64,000 nucleotides of DNA from Nitrosomonas sp. HPC101 (GTDB taxonomy: Bacteria; Pseudomonadota; Gammaproteobacteria; Burkholderiales; Nitrosomonadaceae). The position numbers and the translations under genes are program-made. The notes beneath the pieces are model-generated. The model was not told the origin of the DNA, did no database searches, and worked only from the letters and a program-made list of their open reading frames with translations. Shown piece by piece: positions 1-8,300 of this stretch (position 1 is its first letter; every line of letters starts with the position of its first letter). The DNA lies in contig NZ_QRCC01000008.1 of the NCBI RefSeq assembly GCF_009833125.1, positions 62,001-126,000 of the forward strand. Direction: 5' to 3'.

Positions 1-254
1 AATGTGGTTTCTTCCATGAAAGGATCCAGTGAAGCAGTTTCCGGATCAGGCATAAGCAACATATCGGATGCGTGAATATTTTTCCAGCCGGCAATTGAAG
101 ATCCATCAAACGGATGGCCATCTTCGAATTTATCAGCGTCAAAAGTATGTGCGGGAACTGTGACATGATGTTCCTTGCCGTTGGTATCGGTGAAGCGCAG
201 ATCAATGAACTTGACTTCATGGTCCTGAATCATCTTTAAAACATCAGCTGCCAC
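1..254 (-). CDS. glnA: Glutamine synthetase, type I (N-terminal part; gene runs off the window)
   Basis: Cytoplasmic enzyme that makes glutamine from glutamate, ammonia and ATP, the main entry of ammonium into biomass. Translating the minus strand from the GTG at 252-254 gives about 84 residues of the beta-grasp N-terminal domain, starting [20 protein letters not shown] and including the family motif FDGSSI followed by GWK. GTG is preferred because a GGAGA Shine-Dalgarno-like sequence precedes it; the ATG seven codons further in is a possible alternative. The catalytic domain and the adenylylation site lie outside the window. The identification is firm; the exact start is less so. Confidence 0.93.
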   Translation of the reverse strand, partial: MAADVLKMIQDHEVKFIDLRFTDTNGKEHHVTVPAHTFDADKFEDGHPFDGSSIAGWKNIHASDMLLMPDPETASLDPFMEETT

Positions 255-297
255 AGTTTTTCTCCAGAAAAGTATCATTTGTTTTGTGAAACGGTTT

Positions 298-340
298 GCA
301 AGGTACGCGAACTTGGCAGGGAAAATGCAAGCAAGGTACG
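298..340. promoter_or_regulatory. Direct repeat upstream of glnA (possible operator)
   Basis: The ten-base word GCAAGGTACG occurs at 298-307 and again at 331-340, exactly 33 bases (about three helix turns) apart, just upstream of the glnA start. Spacing on the same helix face would suit a regulator binding twice. I could not fit a clear sigma-54 (GG-N10-GC) promoter here, so the regulator is unknown. Confidence 0.25.
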
Positions 341-478
341 TTGACCGGTATTGTACCGTTGGGCAGGTAGCGAATAAATAGGCCCATCATTTTATTTCGG
401 GTAAAAAACTGTGGCCTATCTGCATTTTGAATAAAAATCCGGAAAACGGCGGCACAGGTTACATCCGGAAACAGAGGC

Positions 479-1507
479 TCATGAAAATGTCAGGGTGGAC
501 TGTGGAGTATTTCGTATTGCTTGCAGAAGCTGGGTCATATCGTCTGGCAACGGAGATTCCCAGCGCATGATCTGTCTGCTGTCAGGATGAGTGAGTTCGA
601 GCTGCAGAGCGTGCAGCGCCTGCCTGGGCAGGTGTGCAATTACATTGATTGCTGGCGGGTTGGATGAAATTTTGCCATATACTGGATCTCCTACCAGTGG
701 ATGGCCAATAGACATCAGATGAACGCGGATCTGATGTGTGCGCCCGGTTTCCAGGCTGCATTGCAGCAACGTGCAGGCAGTGAACTTTTCCAGAACTTGA
801 TAATATGTGCGGGCGGGTTTGCCATGTCGTACCACTGCCATGCGGGTGCGATGTACAGGGTGCCGTCCGATAGGTGCGTCTACCAGACCGTCTTTCTCGA
901 TCTTGCCCAGTGCGAGTGCGAAATAGTAACGTTTGACTGTACGTTGCTGCAATTGCCTGACCAGATCGAGTTGTGCCTCGATTGTCTTGGCAACAACCAG
1001 CAGACCGGTAGTATCTTTGTTCAGCCGATGAACGATACCGGCACGGGGCACCTGGCTTAACTGTGGAGCGTGGTTAAGCAAAGCGTTCAGTAATGTTCCA
1101 TGCCAATTGCCATTTCCTGGATGGACGACCAGGCCGGCAGTTTTGTCGACAACAATCAGATGATCGTCCTCGTAAATAATGCTGAGTGGAATAGCCTCAG
1201 CCTGATAGCTCTGATCACTTTCAATCAACCCGACGGTAATACAAATTGTTTCTCCTCCCCATATTTTTTGCCTGGTTGATCCTGTCGTACCATCCACGCT
1301 GATACGGTTCTCTCCAATCCATCGTTGTAGCCGGCTACGCGACCATTGAGGAAGCAGTTGAGCCAGCGCCTGATCCAGTCGTAATCCTGCAAGATTGCCT
1401 GGTGCAATCAGCTCAATGATGTTTTTACTTTCCTGATCGCCGGCTGCGGATGCATCAGGCTTTGCGCTATAATCGCGCTTATCTTGCCCGTTATCGAGAT
1501 TATTCAT
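479..1507 (-). CDS. rluD: RluD-type 23S rRNA pseudouridine synthase with Asp-to-Asn at the catalytic position
   Basis: RluD makes pseudouridines 1911, 1915 and 1917 in helix 69 of 23S rRNA. The 342-residue product has an N-terminal S4 RNA-binding domain (GLRLDQALAQLLPQWSRSRL) and a full RluA-family catalytic domain with RTHQIRVHL near the end. The family motif GIVHRLDK reads GIVHRLNK here: residue 163 is Asn (AAC, minus strand of 1019-1021) where the catalytic Asp (E. coli D139) is expected. The rest of the protein is intact, with no stop or frameshift. The start abuts that of bamD head to head (CAT at 1505-1507, ATG at 1508-1510); an ATG at 1517-1519 would add four residues. The family is certain; activity is doubtful. 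Confidence 0.9.
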   Translation of the reverse strand: MNNLDNGQDKRDYSAKPDASAAGDQESKNIIELIAPGNLAGLRLDQALAQLLPQWSRSRLQRWIGENRISVDGTTGSTRQKIWGGETICITVGLIESDQSYQAEAIPLSIIYEDDHLIVVDKTAGLVVHPGNGNWHGTLLNALLNHAPQLSQVPRAGIVHRLNKDTTGLLVVAKTIEAQLDLVRQLQQRTVKRYYFALALGKIEKDGLVDAPIGRHPVHRTRMAVVRHGKPARTYYQVLEKFTACTLLQCSLETGRTHQIRVHLMSIGHPLVGDPVYGKISSNPPAINVIAHLPRQALHALQLELTHPDSRQIMRWESPLPDDMTQLLQAIRNTPQSTLTFS

Positions 1508-2314
1508 ATGTTGCGACAATTTTTGGCAGGGGGGGTGATAGTATTGCTGGTCTCATGCGGCATACTGTCCGAGAAAACTGTTGATAACAGTCAGTGGTCT
1601 GCGAGTAAATTTTATGTTGAAGCTAAAAATGAGCTCAACGAGGGTAATTATTCAGCTGCAGTCAAGCTGTTTGAGGCTCTGGAAGCCCGTTACCCCTATG
1701 GGCGGTTCGCTCAACAGGCACAACTTGAAATAGCCTACGCTTACTATAAGGATCAGGAACAGGCTTCGGCCATTGCGGCGGCAGACCGGTTTATCCAGCT
1801 TTATCCGCATCATCATAATATTGACTATGCTTATTATATCAAGGGACTTGCCAACTTTAATGATGATCAGGGTCTGCTGGGGTATATAACAACGAAAATC
1901 ATCAAGCAGGATTTGAGTGAACGGGATGCAAAGGCTTCAAGAGAATCATTTGAAAGCTTCAAGCTGCTGGTGACCCGCTATCCAGATAGTAAATATACAC
2001 CCGATGCATTGCAGCGTATGGCTTATCTGGTCAATGCGCTGGCAAGGGGTGAAATTCATGTTGCCAAGTATTACATGAAGCGGAAAGCTTATGTGGCGGC
2101 TATCAGACGTGCACAATTCGTGCTGGAAGAATATCCACAAACACCGGCAATAGAAGAAGCGCTGTATATCATGGCAAGTGCTTACAACGAACTGGGTATG
2201 ACTGATTTGCGCAAAGATACGGAAAAAATTATTCAGAAAAATTTTCCAGAAAGTGCTTACCTCACTGCGACGGGTTCACTGGTAGAAAAACCCTGGTGGA
2301 AAATCTGGGAATAA
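1508..2314 (+). CDS. bamD: Outer-membrane assembly lipoprotein BamD (ComL/YfiO)
   Basis: Essential lipoprotein of the BAM complex, which inserts beta-barrel proteins into the outer membrane; it acts on the periplasmic side. The 268-residue product starts with a lipoprotein signal sequence whose lipobox LLVSC gives Cys17 as the lipidated residue. It continues with TPR-like helical repeats (for example YVEAKNELNEGNYSAAVKLF and the ALEARYPYGRFAQQAQLE stretch), typical of the five-TPR BamD fold, at the usual family length. ATG 1508 is chosen because it begins the signal peptide; a GTG or ATG further upstream would bury the hydrophobic core. It is divergent from rluD, the same neighbour pair as in E. 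coli. Confidence 0.93.
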   Translation: MLRQFLAGGVIVLLVSCGILSEKTVDNSQWSASKFYVEAKNELNEGNYSAAVKLFEALEARYPYGRFAQQAQLEIAYAYYKDQEQASAIAAADRFIQLYPHHHNIDYAYYIKGLANFNDDQGLLGYITTKIIKQDLSERDAKASRESFESFKLLVTRYPDSKYTPDALQRMAYLVNALARGEIHVAKYYMKRKAYVAAIRRAQFVLEEYPQTPAIEEALYIMASAYNELGMTDLRKDTEKIIQKNFPESAYLTATGSLVEKPWWKIWE

Positions 2315-2386
2315 ATTGAATTTTTCTGGATCAGAAGAGCATACCAATTTCATCCATCCGGAATTTTGGCGTAAAATGCAGCCCCC
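2315..2386. other. bamD-tRNA spacer
   Basis: Seventy-two bases between bamD and the tRNA. No strong terminator hairpin is visible, so the tRNA could be read from bamD or from a promoter within this spacer. Confidence 0.3.
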
Positions 2387-2462
2387 GCCCTGGTAGCTCA
2401 GGGGATAGAGCAACCCCCTCCTAAGGGGTAGGTCGGACGTTCGATTCGTCTCCAGGGCGCCA
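2387..2462 (+). tRNA. tRNA-Arg (anticodon CCT)
   Basis: A complete cloverleaf can be folded by eye. The acceptor stem GCCCTGG pairs with CCAGGGC, the D-arm is GCTC/GAGC, and the anticodon stem ACCCC/GGGGT encloses the loop CTCCTAA with anticodon CCT. The T-arm GGACG/CGTCT carries TTCGATT. A discriminator G is followed by an encoded CCA end. It reads the rare AGG codon. This tRNA gene is a common phage integration site in other bacteria, but no integrase lies next to it here. Confidence 0.97.
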
Positions 2463-2510
2463 GCTCATCGATCTGCTAAGAAAAAAATATTAGTGGGATC
2501 ACCAGCGCCA

Positions 2511-2605
2511 GGCGGAAACAGACAAAAAATGTAGTTTACAAGGAGTAAATGAGCATTTTGAGCCTGTTTTTAGTGTAATGACGCGATGCAAATCGCTTTG
2601 CAGAC
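2511..2605 (+). repeat. Degenerate partial copy of the 140-bp Nitrosomonas-type repeat
   Basis: The gap between the tRNA and rdgC contains TAAATGAGCAT (2546-2556), then TTGAGCC and a TTTTTA run. The element at 8111-8250 has the same words in the same order and orientation. The flanks have diverged and the terminal CCTCTGA/TCAGAGG ends are missing, so this is a decayed or related copy. Its edges are approximate. Confidence 0.5.
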
Positions 2606-2687
2606 AGTCATTTAACAGATCATCCGGATTGTAGAAGTATCCGGCCCGCTATAGACGAATAGCGCATTTCTATCTCAATGCAAATTC

Positions 2688-3572
2688 ATGTGGTTTAAAA
2701 ATTTACAGATTTATCGTCTGGTCGATGAGATGATTGCTCCGGACGAACTAAGAGCATATCTGGCAAAGCAAACATTGCAAGGCTGTCTGGGGCTGGAGGC
2801 GCAAAGCAGGGGATGGATTTCCCCCGGAGCAGAGGACGCTGATCTGGTCTATAGCTATGGACAGCAAATACTGATCGCGCTGGGAATCGAGAAAAAACTA
2901 TTGCCGGTGTCCGTCGTCAATCAGCTGGCTCAAGTTCGTGCGCAGGAAATGGAAGCTCGCCAGGGATATGCACCTGGCCGCAAGCAGATGAAAGAAATCA
3001 AGGAAGCGGCTTATCATGAGCTGCTGTCGCGTGCATTTGCTGTCCGGCAGAGGAATCATGTCTGGATTGATCCTGCAGATGGCTGGTTTATTATTGAAGG
3101 GGCCAATGCCACCAGGGCAGATACACTGATCGAAGTATTTATCAAGTCAACAGGTATTGGCTTGAAACGTGTCAGAACATCGGTGACTCCGATAGCGGCC
3201 ATGACGACCTGGCTGTCAGGAGATGATCCACCTTCCATCTTTTCAGTTGATAGCGATAGTATTTTTCGTAGCCGGGAAGATAAAAAAGCTTCAGTAAGTT
3301 ATATCCGGCAATCACCTGATCCACAGGAAATCACCCGGCATGTTCGGACCGGCAAGGAAGTCATCAAGCTGGCAATGACTTGGCGTGACAAAATTTCCTT
3401 TACTCTGGATGAAAATCTGCAGTTAAAACGGATGACTGTGCTCGATATTGATCATGAGCCAGCAGAGACGGCTGCGGAGCAGTTCGACAGTGATTTCCTT
3501 CTGATGACCGGTGAGCTGCGGCAACTGCTACCTGAATTGATGGATGCGCTGGGGGGAGTGACTGATGAATAA
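2688..3572 (+). CDS. rdgC: Recombination-associated protein RdgC
   Basis: Nucleoid-associated DNA-binding protein that forms a ring around DNA and limits RecA loading; needed in E. coli when replication restart is impaired. The 294-residue product has the family N-terminus MWFKNLQIYRL and the usual length of about 300 residues, with conserved stretches such as YSYGQQILIALGIEKKLLP. It is a single gene with its own upstream region, between the tRNA and a convergent periplasmic-protein gene. A weak ribosome site precedes the ATG. The identification rests on whole-length recognition of the family. Confidence 0.93.
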   Translation: MWFKNLQIYRLVDEMIAPDELRAYLAKQTLQGCLGLEAQSRGWISPGAEDADLVYSYGQQILIALGIEKKLLPVSVVNQLAQVRAQEMEARQGYAPGRKQMKEIKEAAYHELLSRAFAVRQRNHVWIDPADGWFIIEGANATRADTLIEVFIKSTGIGLKRVRTSVTPIAAMTTWLSGDDPPSIFSVDSDSIFRSREDKKASVSYIRQSPDPQEITRHVRTGKEVIKLAMTWRDKISFTLDENLQLKRMTVLDIDHEPAETAAEQFDSDFLLMTGELRQLLPELMDALGGVTDE

Positions 3573-3573
3573 T

Positions 3574-3616
3574 CTGCCTGCAGCGGCGGAGGAGGGTAAG
3601 GTGCCACTGCAGGCAG
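3574..3616. terminator. Stem-loop between convergent rdgC and spy-like gene
   Basis: A perfect 10-bp inverted repeat, CTGCCTGCAG (3574-3583) with CTGCAGGCAG (3607-3616), lies directly after the rdgC stop codon. The loop is 23 bases and no strong T-run follows, so it may be a weak or bidirectional terminator or a 3'-end stabiliser. Confidence 0.5.
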
Positions 3617-3648
3617 TTCAGATAATCTGAATATGTCAGAAAATATTG

Positions 3649-4011
3649 TTATGGTTGTGTAGTATCGGATTTTTCCTGGTTATGTTCATGTTGTTTCTTC
3701 TGTTGCTTTGCGTGCCACTGCTCATGCCGACGCTGTTTCATCTCTTGTAGTGTGGTGTATTGCTCGGGCGTCAGGATGGTTTGCATTTGGGATTGTGTCT
3801 CTTCGCGCAACGCTTTGAATTTTTCTCCACTCTGTTTGAAAAGTGTCTCAAGTCGGGATTTCTGATCATCGGTCAGTGACAATTCCTTATCTAACCGTTC
3901 TATTTTCTTTGCCCGGTAGTGATCATGATCACCTTTGTATTCGCCGGGATTGGCAGTTGCTGTCAAAGGCAATGTCAAAGCGAGGATGATAGCAACAAGA
4001 TTTGTATTCAT
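3649..4011 (-). CDS. Spy/CpxP-like periplasmic LTXXQ protein
   Basis: Small periplasmic helical protein of the Spy/CpxP (LTXXQ) type, a family of ATP-independent chaperones or envelope-stress and metal sensors. The 120-residue product has a signal peptide (MNTNLVAIILALTLPLTATA) followed by charged helices with two family signatures, LSLTDDQ and ILTPEQY. The tail is rich in His, Lys and Gln (HEQWHAKQQKKQHEHNQE) and could bind metal. ATG 4009-4011 is preferred over longer frames because GGAGG precedes it and the signal peptide begins there. It is monocistronic, convergent with rdgC. The BaeSR-like system two genes away belongs to the same kind of envelope-stress network, but a direct link is only inference. 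Confidence 0.8.
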   Translation of the reverse strand: MNTNLVAIILALTLPLTATANPGEYKGDHDHYRAKKIERLDKELSLTDDQKSRLETLFKQSGEKFKALREETQSQMQTILTPEQYTTLQEMKQRRHEQWHAKQQKKQHEHNQEKSDTTQP

Positions 4012-4315
4012 GATAAATCCTCCAGTTTGGTTTTTAAAAAGAGCAAGGTGTTTGTCACTCTTGATGACAACTATATCTTGCCAGTTTGTAAATAAATTGC
4101 AGCAACTATGTAAAAAATGTGGAAGTTTGCGGGTAATAAGATCTGATTCTGGTCTTCTGTCCAGGTATTTCTTGTAGACTACTTTTTGGTCGAACCCAGT
4201 AGGCCGTTGAGAAACGTAATGAGGAACACTATGCAGTGTTATGAGTGGCCTTGCCACGAATTAACGGCTTGCTAAAAGTATTGTAGTCATCTGTTTTCAT
4301 TATAGGAGAAAGCCT
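4012..4315. promoter_or_regulatory. Divergent intergenic region with three small inverted repeats
   Basis: About 300 bases between the divergent spy-like and permease genes, so it should hold promoters for both. Visible symmetric sites are TTGTCA-N7-TGACAA near 4050-4068, AACACT-ATGC-AGTGTT (4225-4240) and GTGGC-CTT-GCCAC (4245-4257). The last two lie close to the permease start and could be operators. No known regulator consensus was recognised. Confidence 0.35.
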
Positions 4316-5878
4316 ATGATTTTCTGGCGCGTCAAATCGCTGGACTCCATCATGGCCACAGCCGAGAAAAAATGTCTTCAACGTTCCCTGGGGGTGTGGC
4401 AATTGACTCTGTTGGGAGTTGGCGCAGTCATAGGAACCGGTATTTTCGTACTGACAGCCGAGGCTGCACAAAAAGCCGGTCCTGGCATGATGATCTCTTT
4501 CGTCATCGCTGGTTTCGTTTGTGCAGTAGCGGCACTGTGCTATTCCGAGCTTGCCTCGATGGTGCCGGTATCCGGATCCGCTTATACTTATTCTTACGCA
4601 GTATTGGGTGAATTAATCGCCTGGATGGTGGGATGGGCGCTGATTCTGGAATACTCTGTTGCAGCCGGTGCGGTGGCTGTGGGATGGTCAGGTTATTTCG
4701 TTGGATTGCTGAATAATTCCTCGTTGGGAATTGAAATCCCTTTCGCGCTGGCAAACGGCCCTTTTGCCGGAGGCATTATCAATCTACCGGCAGTCGTCAT
4801 TTGTATTCTGGTGGCCGCTTTGTTGATTATCGGGACACGGGAAAGTGCTACATTTAACGCCGTGCTGGTTGCAGTCAAGATTCTTGCACTGACAGCATTT
4901 ACTGTGCTCGCATTGCCGATTACCAATATGGATCACTTTCATCCATTCTTGCCGTTGGGAGCTTCGGGAGTTGTCGCTGCAGCAGCATCCATTTTCTTTG
5001 CGTATGTCGGTTTCGATGCTGTTTCAACAGCAGCGGAGGAAACCAAGGATCCACAGCGTAATTTACCCATTGCGCTGGTGGGCTCATTGTTGATTTGTAC
5101 CTTGTTTTACCTGTTGATATCCATCGGTGTGGTTGGAGCGACAGGCGCGCAACCGTTGATCAATGCGGCAGGGGAAGGCATTATGCCCGGCTCCATGGAA
5201 ATGGCCGAGCAATGCAAAGTGCTCGCGGCTGAAGGGCAGCGGCCGGTGGTTTGCTCGCAAGAAGCACTGGCACATGTATTGCGCGAAATCGGATGGGTAA
5301 AAATCGGAAATCTGATTGGTCTGGCAGCTTTCCTGGCGCTGCCTTCAGTCATTCTCATGATGTTGTTCGGACAAACGCGCATTTTCTTCGTCATGTCGCG
5401 TGATGGTCTGCTGCCGGAAGTATTGAGCCATATTCATCCACGCTTCAAAACTCCGTATATCGTGACGTTAATCACTGGGTTGATTGTTACTGCATCCGCT
5501 GCTTTTCTGCCGGTGGGTAAACTGGCAAATATCTCTAACTCCGGAACATTGTTTGCTTTTCTGGTAGTGGCGCTGTCCGTCATGATTCTGCGGGTTAAGG
5601 ATAAAAACCGCACGAGACCCTTTAAAACGCCAGCAATCTGGCTGGTAGGGCCGATTGCAATTGGTGGCTGCCTGATCCTCTTTATGTTTCTGCCACTGGA
5701 TGCCCAGCTGGTATTTCCGATCTGGACAGGCATTGGACTGATTTTCTATTTTCTGTATGGTTATCGTAGAAGTCATGTTCTGCTGGGCATTGACACCCCC
5801 TCTGGTGGTGAAAACCTGATCGAGCCGCTTCATTCCCTGGTGGAGTGTGATGAAACAAACGGGGTGGAGGATAAATAG
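4316..5878 (+). CDS. APC-superfamily amino-acid permease (cationic amino-acid transporter type)
   Basis: Inner-membrane secondary transporter of the amino acid/polyamine/organocation family, probably importing an amino acid by proton symport or exchange. The 520-residue product has about 12-14 hydrophobic segments. The family helix-1 signature GVGAVIGTGIFV lies near residue 42, and FFAYVGFDAVSTAAEE occurs mid-protein, as in CAT/YfnA-type permeases. ATG 4316 is chosen because AGGAGA lies eight bases upstream; an internal ATG twelve codons on is possible. An insertion-like hydrophilic loop with two Cys (EQCKVLAAEGQRPVVCSQEA) sits mid-protein. The substrate cannot be read from sequence. Confidence 0.85.
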   Translation: MIFWRVKSLDSIMATAEKKCLQRSLGVWQLTLLGVGAVIGTGIFVLTAEAAQKAGPGMMISFVIAGFVCAVAALCYSELASMVPVSGSAYTYSYAVLGELIAWMVGWALILEYSVAAGAVAVGWSGYFVGLLNNSSLGIEIPFALANGPFAGGIINLPAVVICILVAALLIIGTRESATFNAVLVAVKILALTAFTVLALPITNMDHFHPFLPLGASGVVAAAASIFFAYVGFDAVSTAAEETKDPQRNLPIALVGSLLICTLFYLLISIGVVGATGAQPLINAAGEGIMPGSMEMAEQCKVLAAEGQRPVVCSQEALAHVLREIGWVKIGNLIGLAAFLALPSVILMMLFGQTRIFFVMSRDGLLPEVLSHIHPRFKTPYIVTLITGLIVTASAAFLPVGKLANISNSGTLFAFLVVALSVMILRVKDKNRTRPFKTPAIWLVGPIAIGGCLILFMFLPLDAQLVFPIWTGIGLIFYFLYGYRRSHVLLGIDTPSGGENLIEPLHSLVECDETNGVEDK

Positions 5879-5946
5879 CGCTCCATATCAAATCCTGATC
5901 GTATTTTATGGTGGCTGCCTGCATTCATTATTCACCCGGTTATATC

Positions 5947-6642
5947 TCATTGATCTCGTTCAACTGCCTGCAGATCATAACGGTAGCCCGCCCCATAAAC
6001 CGAGTGAATTACTTCTTCTTCCGGGATGAGTTCTGTGAGTTTCTTCCTCAATTTCTTGATGTGGCTGTCTATCGTTCTGTCTGAAACGATGCGCTGATCT
6101 GGATAGATCCGATCCATGAGTTGTTCGCGTGAAAAAATGCGCCCAGGCTGCTGATACAGCACGTGGAGTAGTTGAAATTCCACAGCAGTCAGCTCGATTT
6201 CACGTTGGTTATATTGCACTCTGAAACTTTGTGGATCCAACCTGAGAATCTGATCTGCCGTATCAATACCCATAGCGGCCGGCTGTTGCCTGCGTAACAC
6301 GGCCTTGACGCGTGCCACCATTTCCCGCGGGCTGAACGGTTTGCAGATGTAATCATCGGCACCCATTTCCAGGCCCAGCAAGCGATCTATTTCTTCAGCA
6401 CGTGCAGTGACCATGATGATCGGTATTTGGCTAAAACTGCGAATGTCACGGCAGATTTCAAGGCCATCACGGCCTGGTATCATCAGATCGAGCAATACCA
6501 ATTCAACTGGATTTTCTTTCAGCCAGGGAATAACTTCCGACCCCTGATCCAGACAATGTGTCCGGAATCCTGCATGTTGCAGATAATCAGCTTCCAACTT
6601 GGCCAGTTTGGGCTCATCTTCAACGATCAGAATGCGATTCAT
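5947..6642 (-). CDS. baeR: BaeR-like OmpR-family response regulator
   Basis: Cytoplasmic transcription factor controlled by the kinase encoded just upstream. It has an N-terminal receiver domain with the acidic pocket EDE (residues 8-10), phospho-acceptor Asp52 in LLDLMIPG, and the conserved Lys in YICKPF. A C-terminal winged-helix DNA-binding domain follows (SDRTIDSHIKKLRKKL). The wording around IEEIDRLLGLEMGADDYICKP resembles E. coli BaeR, which responds to envelope stress, indole and some metals. The ATG at 6640-6642 has AGGA upstream and lies eight bases after the baeS stop, so the two genes form an operon. The BaeR assignment is by similarity; targets here are unknown. Confidence 0.85.
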   Translation of the reverse strand: MNRILIVEDEPKLAKLEADYLQHAGFRTHCLDQGSEVIPWLKENPVELVLLDLMIPGRDGLEICRDIRSFSQIPIIMVTARAEEIDRLLGLEMGADDYICKPFSPREMVARVKAVLRRQQPAAMGIDTADQILRLDPQSFRVQYNQREIELTAVEFQLLHVLYQQPGRIFSREQLMDRIYPDQRIVSDRTIDSHIKKLRKKLTELIPEEEVIHSVYGAGYRYDLQAVERDQ

Positions 6643-6649
6643 GAGTGAT

Positions 6650-8086
6650 TTATCCTGCAATTGGCAGTTCAATGTGTATTAACAGACCTTCCAGGTGTGA
6701 ATGGGAGGCTGTTAGTGTACCTTCGTGAGCTTTGACAATATTGCTGCAAATAGCCAATCCCAACCCGGCTCCACCCAGGTGTCGATTACGTGAAGGATCA
6801 ACCCGATAAAAACGATCAAACAGATGTGTAATATCCTGTTCGGAAACGCCGGGACTACTATCAGCCAGCTCGATAATCAGTTTGCCTCCCGACCGCTGCA
6901 CCGTAACTTCCATCCGTCCTCCTGGATCGGTATGGTGCAGGCTGTTGGACAGCAGATTGCGAAACAATTGCGACAGTCGATCAGGATCGGCGTTGACCAG
7001 TGTAGATTTGAATAATCGACTGACCCATTTAATATCGATTTCCTTATTGTTGAAATCGGATGCGAAAGTTGCCAGATCGTCCCTCAGTAGCGGTACCGGA
7101 TCGAGTAGCGTTTTGCGGTAACTCAAGCCGCCCTGATCAGATAAAGCAAGTTGGTAGAGATCTTCCGTCAGACGATTAAGACGCATGACATCGCTGGACA
7201 AGGATTCGATTGTCTCGTGGTTAAGTGGATGGACGCCGTCCAGTACGGCTTCCAGCTCACCGCGCAGAATTGTCAGTGGGGTACGCAATTCATGCGAAAT
7301 ATCGGCCACCCAGCGTCTGCGGCTTTGTTCTGCCTGATCCAATGCGGCGGCCATATTGTTGAAATTCAATGCCAGCTGTCCGGTTTCATCGTTTGATATG
7401 ACCGGTAATCTGGTTTTGTAATCCCCGGTTGCCAGCTGCTTTGCTGCTGCTGCGATTTGCTTGAGTGGCCGGCCAAGATGGTAGGCGAGAAACCAGGCGA
7501 TTAACGCAGATAGCAGAATCATGACTGTGGCGATCCAGAAAAACAGATTGGTCTGTTGCTCCATGAAATAAATATCACTGGCCTGACTCACCGGATTCCC
7601 GGGCAGCAACCCGAGAAATCCTACTGTTTGATATTTACTCTGGATCGGGTACAAATCCAGCTGAGGCAGTAATTCTTCCCGTCCGAACAAAATTGATTGA
7701 TCCGCGTCCAGTAGCATCACGCGCAGTCCGAATGGCATCCATCTTTTTCCGGCTTTTTCGGAGGTTATTGCGGGGGGCCACCATTGATCCGGCTCTTGTC
7801 GGGCTTGTTCGATTATCCATTGTGGTGGACGACGTTGATGTGGATCCGTGTGCCACAGCAGTGCTACCCAATCCTGCTTGTTTCTTGTCAAATCGTCCCA
7901 GCCGTGATGATCGGTGTAGTATTCCTCCAGCACATCAATAATTTTATCCAGACGCTCCTGTTGTCTTTTTTCGATAAATTCGGTAAACCCCCGTTCCAGT
8001 GACCAGCGAGTGAAAAAATGCATACCCATTACCACCAGAAAAGTGGTCAGCAAAAAGGCCAGAAATAGTTTAATTCTGATTGACAT
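6650..8086 (-). CDS. baeS: BaeS-like sensor histidine kinase
   Basis: Inner-membrane kinase that phosphorylates the BaeR-like regulator. Order in the 478-residue product: TM1 (about 8-26), a periplasmic sensor region of about 155 residues, TM2 (about 183-202), HAMP (about 203-256), HisKA with His265 in ISHELRTPL, and a HATPase domain with N-box FRNLLSNSLHHT and G-boxes including GGAGLGLAI. All catalytic boxes look intact. It is the first gene of a two-gene operon. The periplasmic part is rich in Trp and charged residues (WPPAITSEKAGKRW) and gives no hint of the ligand. Confidence 0.87.
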   Translation of the reverse strand: MSIRIKLFLAFLLTTFLVVMGMHFFTRWSLERGFTEFIEKRQQERLDKIIDVLEEYYTDHHGWDDLTRNKQDWVALLWHTDPHQRRPPQWIIEQARQEPDQWWPPAITSEKAGKRWMPFGLRVMLLDADQSILFGREELLPQLDLYPIQSKYQTVGFLGLLPGNPVSQASDIYFMEQQTNLFFWIATVMILLSALIAWFLAYHLGRPLKQIAAAAKQLATGDYKTRLPVISNDETGQLALNFNNMAAALDQAEQSRRRWVADISHELRTPLTILRGELEAVLDGVHPLNHETIESLSSDVMRLNRLTEDLYQLALSDQGGLSYRKTLLDPVPLLRDDLATFASDFNNKEIDIKWVSRLFKSTLVNADPDRLSQLFRNLLSNSLHHTDPGGRMEVTVQRSGGKLIIELADSSPGVSEQDITHLFDRFYRVDPSRNRHLGGAGLGLAICSNIVKAHEGTLTASHSHLEGLLIHIELPIAG

Positions 8087-8110
8087 GATGATACGGATGT
8101 AAAGTTGGAG

Positions 8111-8250
8111 AACCTCTGAAAAACGTCAGCGAGGTAGTCAGTTCAAGACAAAAATCGGCGAAAAAGCGGAGTGTATACGTAATAAATGAGCATCTTGAGC
8201 CGATTTTTAACGCCGAAAACAACGCAGGTAGTTTTTCAGAAGTTCCTTAG
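8111..8250. repeat. 140-bp repeat with CCTCTGA/TCAGAAG ends (copy A)
   Basis: A MITE-like element: it begins ACCTCTGAAAAAC and ends GTTTTTCAGAAG, so its ends are inverted repeats of about 12 bases. An inverted copy lies at 19640-19779. Exact shared blocks are GTCAGTTCAAGACA (8137-8150 and the complement of 19736-19749) and CGTAATAAATGAGCAT (8178-8193 and the complement of 19693-19708). It encodes no protein. It sits upstream of baeS, between it and the end of the Rieske reductase gene. Confidence 0.8.
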
Positions 8251-8300
8251 GCGCTCTTATGGAAAGCTGTGCTGCTGCCATTGCTGCGATAAAACGGGCC

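Noticed and set aside
255-478. Sigma-54 promoter for glnA
   Set aside because: No GG-N10-GC match with good flanks was found; only the direct repeat is reported.
701-1060. 119-codon open frame on the plus strand inside rluD
   Set aside because: It lies wholly within the real rluD gene on the other strand and has no recognisable product or ribosome site.
2387-2462. tRNA-Arg as the attachment site of an integrated element
   Set aside because: No integrase, no repeated 3' end of the tRNA downstream, and rdgC follows immediately.
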